The notes under the pieces were generated by a model, which saw only the letters and a program-made list of their open reading frames with translations, made no database searches and was not told where the DNA came from. The position numbers were made by a program, and so were the translations under genes. From Variovorax sp. JS1663 (GTDB lineage Bacteria > Pseudomonadota > Gammaproteobacteria > Burkholderiales > Burkholderiaceae_C): a stretch of 64,000 nt of DNA. The stretch lies in contig NZ_LYMK01000032.1 in assembly GCF_002157355.1 (NCBI RefSeq), positions 20,163 to 84,162 of the forward strand, read 5' to 3'. Shown here in pieces: positions 17,057-24,195 of this stretch (positions within the stretch are counted from its first letter, which is position 1; every line of letters starts with the position of its first letter).

Positions 17057-17428
17057 ACCCATCGACACGCCCACCCGCCGGGCCGCAGCATGGAGCGCGA
17101 ACAAGCTAACTGCTGGGAGCGAACGCAGTGCGAGGCGCTCTGTGAGCCCCCGATGGTGCGATTGCACCGACATTCGTCCCATGCTTGCGAGACTGCATTG
17201 CAGCGTTTGCGGTCTGTCGACTCGCCCAACTCAGCGACCTGAAGCTGTCGCTCAACTTTGAAGCTGAACCGGGAGCGGCGGCTTCACGTGTTGGGATTGC
17301 TGTCTCCTCGCCAGATATTCGCAGGCTCCAGGCCGGAAATGGCCCAGACGCTCTTGGCACTGCACTGGTCTGCAACAAATTGCTACCATCTTCGCAAGAA
17401 AAGGGCGGATACCGCCTAAGGAAAGAAT
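17057..17428. other. Intergenic region at the left edge of the candidate island
   Basis: This is 372 bases without a supportable gene. Close to its end is a short hairpin GGCGG-ata-CCGCC (17404-17416) directly before the AAGGA ribosome-binding site of the nitrilase-like gene. Base composition drops compared with the operons to the left, in keeping with a junction to acquired DNA. No tRNA or clear attachment repeat was seen. Confidence 0.5.
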
Positions 17429-19186
17429 GTGGGTTCGCCTGTTTTAATCAGTGACGTCGAGGATGTTCTTGCCTTGCGGGGTCTGGAGACTCCAGACTTG
17501 GCGCTACTCCAGGCAACGCATCAGAGCTACCGCGCGCTGCTTCTTCAGCCGTCGGGTCCTATCTACGCGGATACTCAGCGAATTGGCCCCCTAAACTTGG
17601 CCGGCGCGGCCGCCCAGGCCGACGCCTTCCTTACGCTGGCTGCACAACGCGGCGACCAACTCGTGGTCATCCCAGAGTACTTCCTTCCAGTGAGTTCCTT
17701 GGCCAAGGCGGCGCAGGGCGGGCCCTTCCCCGCTGAGGGCGCCCTTTGGGTGCTTGGGTGCGAAAGCATGACGCCCGCGCGGCTCGCAAGCTTCAAGGAG
17801 GACTGCGCCGGACATTGCGACGTCATCTACGAAGAGGACCCCGCTCCGGCAGTTCAGGGCAACTACTTCGACCCTGTCGCCTACTTCTTCATAACCCGGG
17901 ACGCCGACAAGAACTTCAAGCGGGTCGTCTTGTTCCAGTTCAAGACCGCGCCTTCACGCGACAACCACGGCTTTGAGAACAAGCAATTGCGCTGCGGCCG
18001 AGCCATCTACCGGTTCCGGGGCAAGGACGGCTACATCAAGCTTTCGACAATCATCTGCTCCGACGCGCTGGACCTCGGCGAGGACGCTGATGCGAACAAG
18101 AAGCTGTCGGACAGAACCGTCCTCATCCACATCCAGCTGAACCCAAAGCCCAGGCAAACCGACTACCGCCGGTACCGGAGTGAGGTTTTCCGGCGCAGCC
18201 CGGTCACGACCGACTGCGACATCATCTGCCTGAACTGGGCTCAGAACGTCGTCCAACACGACGCGCCAGACCATGCGCCGCATGAGTGGAAGAACGAGAG
18301 CGGCTCGGCCTGGTACTTGCCAGAACGACGCTGCTCGGTAAAGGATGACGAGGTTGCCAGCAACGAGGCCAAGGGCCTGTACTACACCCGGCATGAGAAA
18401 AAGCGGCACGTCCTGCATTTCCATTATGACGAGGCCATTTTTGCGCTGACGGTACCCAAGGTTCTGCAAGGCGGCGCCGCGGTCCACGACGTGCTCATCG
18501 GCCCGCAACTTGATACGCGGTTCACCTGGAACGCCGACGCTGGCACATGGCTGGAGAGCACAAGCTGCCCAGAGACGGGGTGGAGCGCCATCATCAACGC
18601 GAGCCCGGAAGTCACCGCAGCGTTCCAAAGCCTGACTGACATCAAGGACCGGCTGCATATCGAACGAGCCATCTCCCTTTCATGCGGTCCTCACACCATG
18701 AAGGAGCAGTGGCACCGCGTGGACAACCTGGACGTGTGCCGCATCCCAGAGACCGAAGTCGTGGGTCGCGCCACGCTTCAGCTCGACCGGGATGCCGCAG
18801 CCACTGAGGAACGTCAGAAGCGCATCAACCGCGTTACGGTCCTGGGACACATCCTCCAGACGGCGACATTGCCGCCGCAAATCAAGGACCTTGCCGGCGG
18901 CGGAGCCTCTATCAGCTGGTCCCCCAAATCGCCCAACACCAACGTGACCAAGGTCGGTGCTCGTCCGGCCCTGGTGGCCTACCTCGGCACGAACCCGCCG
19001 CTGGATGTGGTCAAGCAGATTAGCGAAAACGCGTTCGAACTTCTGCGACGAGAGAACAAGGGCAACGAGACCCGCGTCGCCATCTGCTATCGCACAGTCG
19101 CTGGGGACACGAAGTTCTTCGACATCAAGCAGCAGATTCAATTTACCTACGATGGAAGCAGCATGGCGTCCATCACAGGGGAGTAG
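17429..19186 (+). CDS. Nitrilase-superfamily (carbon-nitrogen hydrolase fold) protein, putative effector of a two-gene system
   Basis: The protein is 585 residues from the GTG at 17429 (AAGGA upstream). The N-terminal half has the nitrilase triad pattern: Glu83 in V-V-I-P-E-Y-F, Lys172 in F-Q-F-K-T-A-P-S and the nucleophile Cys210 in L-S-T-I-I-C-S-D-A, followed by N-W-A-Q-N (269-273). The first 60 residues lack the usual compact N-terminus, and the C-terminal 300 residues (from about 285) match no family I know; they may recognise a partner or substrate. Nitrilases hydrolyse C-N bonds in nitriles, amides or NAD-like cofactors. The gene ends 4 bases before the SMC-like ATPase start, so the two are a coupled unit. 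That pairing, not a metabolic context, suggests a defence or stress role (inference). Nitrilase domains do occur in anti-phage reverse-transcriptase proteins. Confidence 0.75.
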   Translation: MGSPVLISDVEDVLALRGLETPDLALLQATHQSYRALLLQPSGPIYADTQRIGPLNLAGAAAQADAFLTLAAQRGDQLVVIPEYFLPVSSLAKAAQGGPFPAEGALWVLGCESMTPARLASFKEDCAGHCDVIYEEDPAPAVQGNYFDPVAYFFITRDADKNFKRVVLFQFKTAPSRDNHGFENKQLRCGRAIYRFRGKDGYIKLSTIICSDALDLGEDADANKKLSDRTVLIHIQLNPKPRQTDYRRYRSEVFRRSPVTTDCDIICLNWAQNVVQHDAPDHAPHEWKNESGSAWYLPERRCSVKDDEVASNEAKGLYYTRHEKKRHVLHFHYDEAIFALTVPKVLQGGAAVHDVLIGPQLDTRFTWNADAGTWLESTSCPETGWSAIINASPEVTAAFQSLTDIKDRLHIERAISLSCGPHTMKEQWHRVDNLDVCRIPETEVVGRATLQLDRDAAATEERQKRINRVTVLGHILQTATLPPQIKDLAGGGASISWSPKSPNTNVTKVGARPALVAYLGTNPPLDVVKQISENAFELLRRENKGNETRVAICYRTVAGDTKFFDIKQQIQFTYDGSSMASITGE

Positions 19187-19190
19187 TGAC

Positions 19191-22100
19191 ATGCCTGAGA
19201 TGCAAGCTGCGCGCGAATCGCTGAATCGCCTTCTCGTCGGGCTTCACGATGTTGACGATTCCGTCGTGCGCGGCGAGAAGAAGCTCGGCGAGCAGACCTA
19301 CGCCGTTGCCTACGTGGACTTCGCCGATGACGTGGTGGAGCGCTCGCTGCACCTGCGCGAGTTCCAGGAACGCGTCCTCGCTGACGACTTCTTCGACACG
19401 CCTGGTGACCTGCGCTGGAACAAGTACCTCTACTTCGTCGCTGGCCCCAACTCAAAGTCGAATCCTCAGTTCGCTGCGGCGAAGGCTGCAATCGAGGCGG
19501 ACAGGGACTACGCGCGCAAGCGCGTCATCTCGCAGGATGACCTTGAATCCCTGCTTGGAGGGCCGAAGCTGTTCGATGCTGCGGAACACGGAAGCACCTA
19601 TGACGTGCTGACGGATTGGCGGCAGCGACTCTCAGCGGGCGGGCTCGATCTGTTGCTTGACGCTCCTACCCCTCGCACCGCCGCAGTGGAGAAGATTGCC
19701 CAGCGCGCAGCAGGCGGGACTTCGACGGCAAAGCAGCGGGTCAAGGAGCTAAATGCCGCCGACACACCGCTGGCGACGTCAAAGCTGCTGAGCTTGAATA
19801 TTGCGTCGTTCCGGCCGATACACAACGGCAAGAGCTTTGACTTCGGCGACGTCACGCTGCTCGTGGGCGCGAACGGGAGCGGGAAAACGTCTTTGCTCGA
19901 GGCCGTCGAGTACTTCTACTGCGGGGACAACCGCAGAAGCGCGGCCGTCGGGCCGGTTCGCCTCAAAGCAACGCTGGTGCCTAGCATGGGCGGCAGCACC
20001 GTCGAGCTTTCATCCACTGGAGACGGACCGCGCATCAAGGCTCGAAATCTTGCTTGGTACAACCGCAAGGAGCACAACGTTGCCGACATCGTTGACAGCT
20101 TTTCGCTCTACAACTTCCTTGACACCGATGCAGCGTATCGCTTGTCCGGTAAGCTGAAACCAGATGACATCACCACTGAGCTGAGCCGGTTGTTGGTCGG
20201 CTCGTCAGCTGCGACGACGTTCGACTACTTTCAGAAGATTCGCGCCGACGTGGACAAGGCCTGGGACAAAGCGCAGCGCCGCGCCGATGGGGTGCAGGCG
20301 GAGTTGACGGTCTTGGAGCGGCGGCTGAAGGAGTTACAGGGCAAGCCGTCCACGGCGAAAACGCTGACGGACGCCTATCGAGCTGCGCTGGCAGGTCTCG
20401 GTTGGAAGCGGCCATCTGAAGCCAGCATGCCGACGTCGAGGGAAGGTCAGGAGCTTCTCGCCGCGCTGGCGCACGTGCAAGCGCTGGTCTCCCTGGGAGG
20501 CGCAGCTCGAACCATCAAGGATGTCGAGCAGCGCTCGGTGCAACTGGAAGCCGCGGTCAGCAACGCAAGGCCGGTCGAGACGCAGCTCGCGGTGCACGTT
20601 GGGGAAGAAAAGCAACTCGTCTCGAAGATTGAGGAGCTTGAGGTCATCGTCAGAAACCTGGGCCGCTGGATTGCCTATGAGTCCGTTGGTTTTCATGACG
20701 TGCGCCGGCGATACAAGTCGGCCCGCGAGGTTATGGAGCAACTAGCCACGCGTCTTGGAGGCTTGGTCGTCGGTGACCTGCCGCAGGTACCGCAGCAGTA
20801 CGCGCCTCTCCAACTGCATGATGCCGTGCAGGCCGCGGGCGAAGCGACCACTGCCGCCCAAGTGAGGTTCACGCGCGCCCAGCAAGCCCTGGATCTTCAT
20901 GGCAGGGCCGCGTCGGCCCGCGCTGCGGCGGCCGCGAAGCTGAAGGGCGCAGCGATGGAAGCGCTCAAGTCGTCGGAGAACCCGGATATGTGCCCGGTCT
21001 GCCGCACGGTGCACGCTAGCGGCGCATTAATGCATCTCATCGAGGATCTCACCTCAGGGCCGGAGACCACTGAGGAGGTCAAGGCTCTTGCGGAGTCGCT
21101 GCGCCTGGCAGGAGACGAGGCGAACGAAGCGCGGCGGGCGGCGAGCGCGGTTGAGCTCTGTCAGAAGTATGCGGCGCAGTTGCAGCTTAAGGGGACCACG
21201 CCCATGGAAGTCGTTGAAGAACTGGTTGCGTTGCGCGAGCGGGCGAACCAAGCGCAGCAGGAACTCCAGCGCGTCACCAAGGAAGGGCAGGACCTGCGCA
21301 ATGAAGGCTTCTCAAGCACCGAGGCCGACCTGGTGTGGGGTCGCATCTCCGGGCTGTTCGAGCTTGAGTCGGACGATTTGACTGCCGACATCGCGTCTGC
21401 GGAACGCAATCGTCAGTCGGAATCGGTGGAAGCGAACCAAAAGGAACTTGTCGAGTGCCGCCGCAACATCGAGGCTCTTGCCCGTTCCATCCTAGACTTC
21501 GCTCAGGCTGTCGACCTGGACGGCTGGGTCACACGTGTAGCAATCATCGGCACGTTCGCATCGCTTGTGGCGCTGCGAGATGAGTTCCTCTCCGCGACAA
21601 GCAATGCCTCTGGGCTTCGTTCCTACCTTGACGTTGGAGACGATGTCCCGCTCGTCGAGGTCCAGGCACGCATCGCTGCCGTGGCCTCCGCGTTCAAGCA
21701 AGCTGATGAAGCGTCACGCAGCGATTCGGAAAGCTCGGCCGAGCAGCGGGACTTGCCGAAAAAGATTCAAGACTGGAAGCTCAGCCTTGGGAAGTATCGC
21801 AACGAGGAGACGGCGCTGCTTGAGGCCGGCAAGATCCTGGACGACCTCATTGAGAACGCTTCGCTGGAAAACGCTACACGGGAGGCGCTTGACGCCATCG
21901 GCGACCAAATCAACGAGGTGTTCTCGCGCATCCATTCGCCGCGAGAGTACGAGTACGTCGGCAGCCCCGACGTTCTTCTGCAGACCGCGGATGGACATGA
22001 CGCCCGCACGCTGGACCAGGTCAGCACCGGGCAGCGTTCGGCATTTGCTTTGTCAATCTTCCTTGCCAGGAATTGCACGGCCGCGTCAGCGCCGCCAGTC

Positions 22101-22328
22101 CTGCTTATCGACGACCCAATTGCGCACGTCGACGACCTCAATGCGTTGTCGTTCCTTGACTACCTGCGCGACCTGGCTGTGAACTCGGGTCGGCAAATCT
22201 TCTTTGCGACGGCAGACACTCGAGTGGCATCCCTGTTTTCAAAGAAGTTCAGCTTCCTGGGAGAGTCGTTTAAGACCATCAGTCTGGTGCGCAGCCCTCA
22301 GGTTGAGGAAGACGCCGCGGCAGGCTGA
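19191..22328 (+). CDS. SMC/Rad50-like ABC ATPase with zinc hook and novel N-terminal domain
   Basis: The protein is 1045 residues from ATG 19191. Residues 1-195 form an uncharacterised domain (K-Y-L-Y-F-V-A-G-P near 78-86). The ABC head starts at about 197 with Walker A G-A-N-G-S-G-K-T (226-233). Two long coiled-coil arms flank a zinc hook C-P-V-C (601-604). The second half of the head has signature V-S-T-G-Q-R-S-A, Walker B L-L-I-D-D-P and D-loop A-H-V-D-D. The region that should carry the switch His reads F-F-A-T-A-D, so it seems absent. Rad50/SMC ATPases clamp DNA ends or loops; those in Lamassu, Wadjet and ABC-three-component defence loci sense foreign DNA and trigger a partner effector. 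By analogy this would control the nitrilase-like protein encoded directly upstream. The N-terminal extension is unusual for SbcC/Rad50. Confidence 0.85.
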   Translation: MPEMQAARESLNRLLVGLHDVDDSVVRGEKKLGEQTYAVAYVDFADDVVERSLHLREFQERVLADDFFDTPGDLRWNKYLYFVAGPNSKSNPQFAAAKAAIEADRDYARKRVISQDDLESLLGGPKLFDAAEHGSTYDVLTDWRQRLSAGGLDLLLDAPTPRTAAVEKIAQRAAGGTSTAKQRVKELNAADTPLATSKLLSLNIASFRPIHNGKSFDFGDVTLLVGANGSGKTSLLEAVEYFYCGDNRRSAAVGPVRLKATLVPSMGGSTVELSSTGDGPRIKARNLAWYNRKEHNVADIVDSFSLYNFLDTDAAYRLSGKLKPDDITTELSRLLVGSSAATTFDYFQKIRADVDKAWDKAQRRADGVQAELTVLERRLKELQGKPSTAKTLTDAYRAALAGLGWKRPSEASMPTSREGQELLAALAHVQALVSLGGAARTIKDVEQRSVQLEAAVSNARPVETQLAVHVGEEKQLVSKIEELEVIVRNLGRWIAYESVGFHDVRRRYKSAREVMEQLATRLGGLVVGDLPQVPQQYAPLQLHDAVQAAGEATTAAQVRFTRAQQALDLHGRAASARAAAAAKLKGAAMEALKSSENPDMCPVCRTVHASGALMHLIEDLTSGPETTEEVKALAESLRLAGDEANEARRAASAVELCQKYAAQLQLKGTTPMEVVEELVALRERANQAQQELQRVTKEGQDLRNEGFSSTEADLVWGRISGLFELESDDLTADIASAERNRQSESVEANQKELVECRRNIEALARSILDFAQAVDLDGWVTRVAIIGTFASLVALRDEFLSATSNASGLRSYLDVGDDVPLVEVQARIAAVASAFKQADEASRSDSESSAEQRDLPKKIQDWKLSLGKYRNEETALLEAGKILDDLIENASLENATREALDAIGDQINEVFSRIHSPREYEYVGSPDVLLQTADGHDARTLDQVSTGQRSAFALSIFLARNCTAASAPPVLLIDDPIAHVDDLNALSFLDYLRDLAVNSGRQIFFATADTRVASLFSKKFSFLGESFKTISLVRSPQVEEDAAAG

Positions 22329-22409
22329 CCCCCTGTGTCCGGCGCGTTGGCTCGACGAACATAGTGCGGCCGCAGCCCCGGACGTCAAGATCGTTCGGCG
22401 GCGCTATCC

Positions 22410-22560
22410 GTGGTGCCGGGCCTGTGCGTCAAGGACGTTGATTTCCGTCACCGGCGATCTGCGTCCGCGACGGCAAAGGCGGCAAGGATCGGGTCTTGAT
22501 GCTGCCGTAGTCCTTGCTCGTGGTCGTCAGGGCACAGTTGTCCAGCAATGAGGTGCCCCC
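22410..22560 (+). pseudogene. Remnant of an integron/XerC-type tyrosine recombinase
   Basis: Translated fragments match a well-known integrase stretch: L-C-V-K-D-V-D-F-R-H-R from 22422, a frameshift near 22455, then I-C-V-R-D-G-K-G-G-K-D-R-V-L-M-L-P (22457-22507), an in-frame TAG (22508-22510) and S-L-L-V-V-V-R-A-Q-L-S-S. In intact IntI-like proteins the same order is L-R-V-K-D-[IV]-D-F, V-R-D-G-K-G-x-K-D-R-V and L-P-x-S-L. Frameshift, stop and loss of both ends show it is dead. Its place just after the nitrilase/ATPase pair supports transfer of this segment. Confidence 0.65.
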
Positions 22561-22609
22561 AAGCAGTCGCTGGTGAACTTCCGCAACCAGTCTGACCCGG
22601 ACGTTCGTG

Positions 22610-22891
22610 TCAACCGCCCGCAGATGCCTTCGTCGTTCCACTGCACCTTCTAGACAGAATTGGAGCTTTGCTTCGAAGCGCCGCCCAGCCGAAGTGCGTG
22701 ATCTCGCGAACCACGAGACCTACCTGCGGGAACCCACCCATTGGGCCCGCGACGACTTGCATGGTTGCTTGCAGAAGCCCGGCATGCACGAGGAGGCTGA
22801 CGCCCTCGAAATCGTGATCGTCAGTCAGGATGCACGGAAGGGGACCAAGGGCGATCCTGCGTAACAGCGAGAGGGACTCCGCGTAGTTCAT
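22610..22891 (-). CDS. Small protein of unknown function, divergent from the HTH gene
   Basis: The protein is 93 residues, M-N-Y-A-E-S-L-S-L-L-R-R-I-A-L-G-P-L-P, starting at ATG 22889-22891 with AGAGGA close upstream. It has a short amphipathic N-terminus and a middle segment (S-L-L-V-H-A-G-L-L-Q-A-T, then V-R-E-I-T-H-F-G-W-A-A-L-R) resembling small winged-helix-like hypothetical proteins of Burkholderiales that contain I-T-x-x-G-W. I cannot assign a function. It faces away from the HTH gene and shares its promoter region. The C-terminal tail after R-S-K-A looks random and may be read-through into the damaged integrase region. Confidence 0.5.
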   Translation of the reverse strand: MNYAESLSLLRRIALGPLPCILTDDHDFEGVSLLVHAGLLQATMQVVAGPMGGFPQVGLVVREITHFGWAALRSKAPILSRRCSGTTKASAGG

Positions 22892-22917
22892 CTGTCCTCT
22901 CGATGCAGTTCTGAGCG

Positions 22918-22938
22918 CCCAAATAATCCTGAATTGGG
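22918..22938. promoter_or_regulatory. Inverted repeat in the shared promoter of the small protein and HTH genes
   Basis: CCCAA (22918-22922) / TTGGG (22934-22938) with an 11-base spacer lies in the only AT-rich stretch nearby, next to a TATTCT element (22940-22945). The position suits an operator for the HTH protein encoded immediately downstream. Confidence 0.45.
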
Positions 22939-22969
22939 ATATTCTAAAACAGGATGTACTTTCGCCCGC

Positions 22970-23197
22970 GTGTCGCGCGGCCTCCATCCAACTTACAAGA
23001 AGCTTTCCAGCCTGCTGGCCGAGGCGCGTGCCGCTGCTGGGCTGACGCAGGCTCAGGTTGCGGAGCGGCTGAAGCGGCCCCAGTCGTTTGTCTCGAAGTA
23101 CGAGAACGGCGAACGCCAACTGGATGTCGTCGAGTTCATCGGGGTGTGCAAGGCCATCGGAATATCCCCGGCGGAAGCGGTCAGTCGGGTCTCTTGA
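22970..23197 (+). CDS. Small XRE-family helix-turn-helix protein
   Basis: The protein is 75 residues from the GTG at 22970; a TTG at 22934 would add 12 residues but lies inside the inverted repeat. The HTH_XRE/Cro-C1 fold spans nearly all of it: L-L-A-E-A-R-A-A-A-G-L-T-Q-A-Q-V-A-E-R-L, R-P-Q-S-F-V-S-K-Y-E-N-G-E-R and L-D-V-V-E-F-I. Stand-alone proteins of this size commonly regulate restriction-modification, toxin-antitoxin or defence genes. It lies 640 bases after the SMC-like gene in the same direction and may regulate the island or belong to another degraded module. It converges with the CobW gene, 6 bases away. Confidence 0.8.
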   Translation: MSRGLHPTYKKLSSLLAEARAAAGLTQAQVAERLKRPQSFVSKYENGERQLDVVEFIGVCKAIGISPAEAVSRVS

Positions 23198-23203
23198 GCT
23201 GAC

Positions 23204-24187
23204 TCAGGCCTGCACGTTGGCCTCTGTGCCTCGCATAAATACGGCTTCCAACGCCGTCACCGGTAAGCATCCTCGCAAGCCGATCGCCACCAGGGCCGCT
23301 CGGTCCAATGGCGCGTTGGCTTTGCGCAGCATCCCATGCCGCCCCGCGAACTGGACCTCCGACCACTCGTTCTCCCCGGTGCGCAGCAGCCCTTTCAGGC
23401 GCAGCAACCCGGCCGGCGCATCGCGCAGCCATGCGCGAAGCGTGCCTGCATCGAAGACCTGTGCGGGCCGGCAGGACCAGGTATCGAACAACGTGCCGTG
23501 GTCATGGGCATGCGCATGCGAATGGTCTGCGTGGTCCTCGTGCGTGCAGCCCGGCTCGGCACAGGTGCCCCGTGCGCCTGCCAGCGACAGGCCATCGAGC
23601 AGCACCATCGGCAGTTGGGCCTGCGAGGTCTCGAACCGCGGTGTCTTCCCCGCTGTCGCAGAAACCCAATCGCGCACCCGCGCCAGTTCATCCGCCCCGA
23701 CACGGTCGGTCTTGTTGACCACCACCAGATCCGCCGCCCGCACCTGCCGCTCCAGCGTATCGGTCAACAGCGGATCACGCACCTGCGCCAGCACCGCCCC
23801 CGCGTCCACCAGCACGATCACGCCTTCCAGCGCCAGCTCCGGCGCCGCCATGCCCAGTTGCGCGATGCGCCACGGATCGGAGACGCCACTGGCCTCGATC
23901 ACCACTGCGTCGAAAGGCGTTGGCGCCTCCAGCACCTGGATCAGCGCGCGCGAGAGGTCGTCCCCGATCTGGCAGCACACGCAGCCGTTGGTCAGCGCGA
24001 TGGTGTCGCCGCTCGCGCCCTCGATCAACGCGGCATCGATGTTCAGCGCGCCGAAGTCGTTGACCAGCACGGCCATGCGCCGGCCCTTCGCCTCGCGCAG
24101 CCAGCGGTTGAGCAGGGTGGTCTTGCCGGCGCCCAGGAAGCCGCCGATGACGGTGAGCGGGATCCTGGCCGCAGGCCTCGTCGTCAT
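23204..24187 (-). CDS. CobW/COG0523 family GTPase, putative metal chaperone
   Basis: The protein is 327 residues of the G3E GTPase family. Walker A is G-G-F-L-G-A-G-K-T-T (15-24), the metal-binding C-x-C-C motif is C69-V-C-C72, E-A-S-G-V-S-D-P follows, and the guanine motif N-K-T-D is present. A histidine-rich loop (H-E-D-H-A-D-H-S-H-A-H-A-H-D-H) separates the GTPase domain from the CobW C-terminal domain. Such proteins deliver Zn, Co or other metals to client enzymes. The start ATG 24185-24187 lies 8 bases after the amidohydrolase stop (24196-24198). Being last in the operon, it may serve that metal-dependent amidohydrolase. Confidence 0.93.
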   Translation of the reverse strand: MTTRPAARIPLTVIGGFLGAGKTTLLNRWLREAKGRRMAVLVNDFGALNIDAALIEGASGDTIALTNGCVCCQIGDDLSRALIQVLEAPTPFDAVVIEASGVSDPWRIAQLGMAAPELALEGVIVLVDAGAVLAQVRDPLLTDTLERQVRAADLVVVNKTDRVGADELARVRDWVSATAGKTPRFETSQAQLPMVLLDGLSLAGARGTCAEPGCTHEDHADHSHAHAHDHGTLFDTWSCRPAQVFDAGTLRAWLRDAPAGLLRLKGLLRTGENEWSEVQFAGRHGMLRKANAPLDRAALVAIGLRGCLPVTALEAVFMRGTEANVQA

Positions 24188-24195
24188 GCAATGCC

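Noticed and set aside
17057..17428. Possible tRNA or attachment site at the left edge of the candidate island
   Set aside because: No cloverleaf or CCA-ending arm could be traced, and no direct repeat matching the right edge was seen by eye.
17429..19186. Nitrilase-like protein as a glutamine-dependent NAD synthetase or biotin-pathway amidase
   Set aside because: No synthetase domain follows, the C-terminal half is unrelated, and the partner is an SMC-like ATPase.
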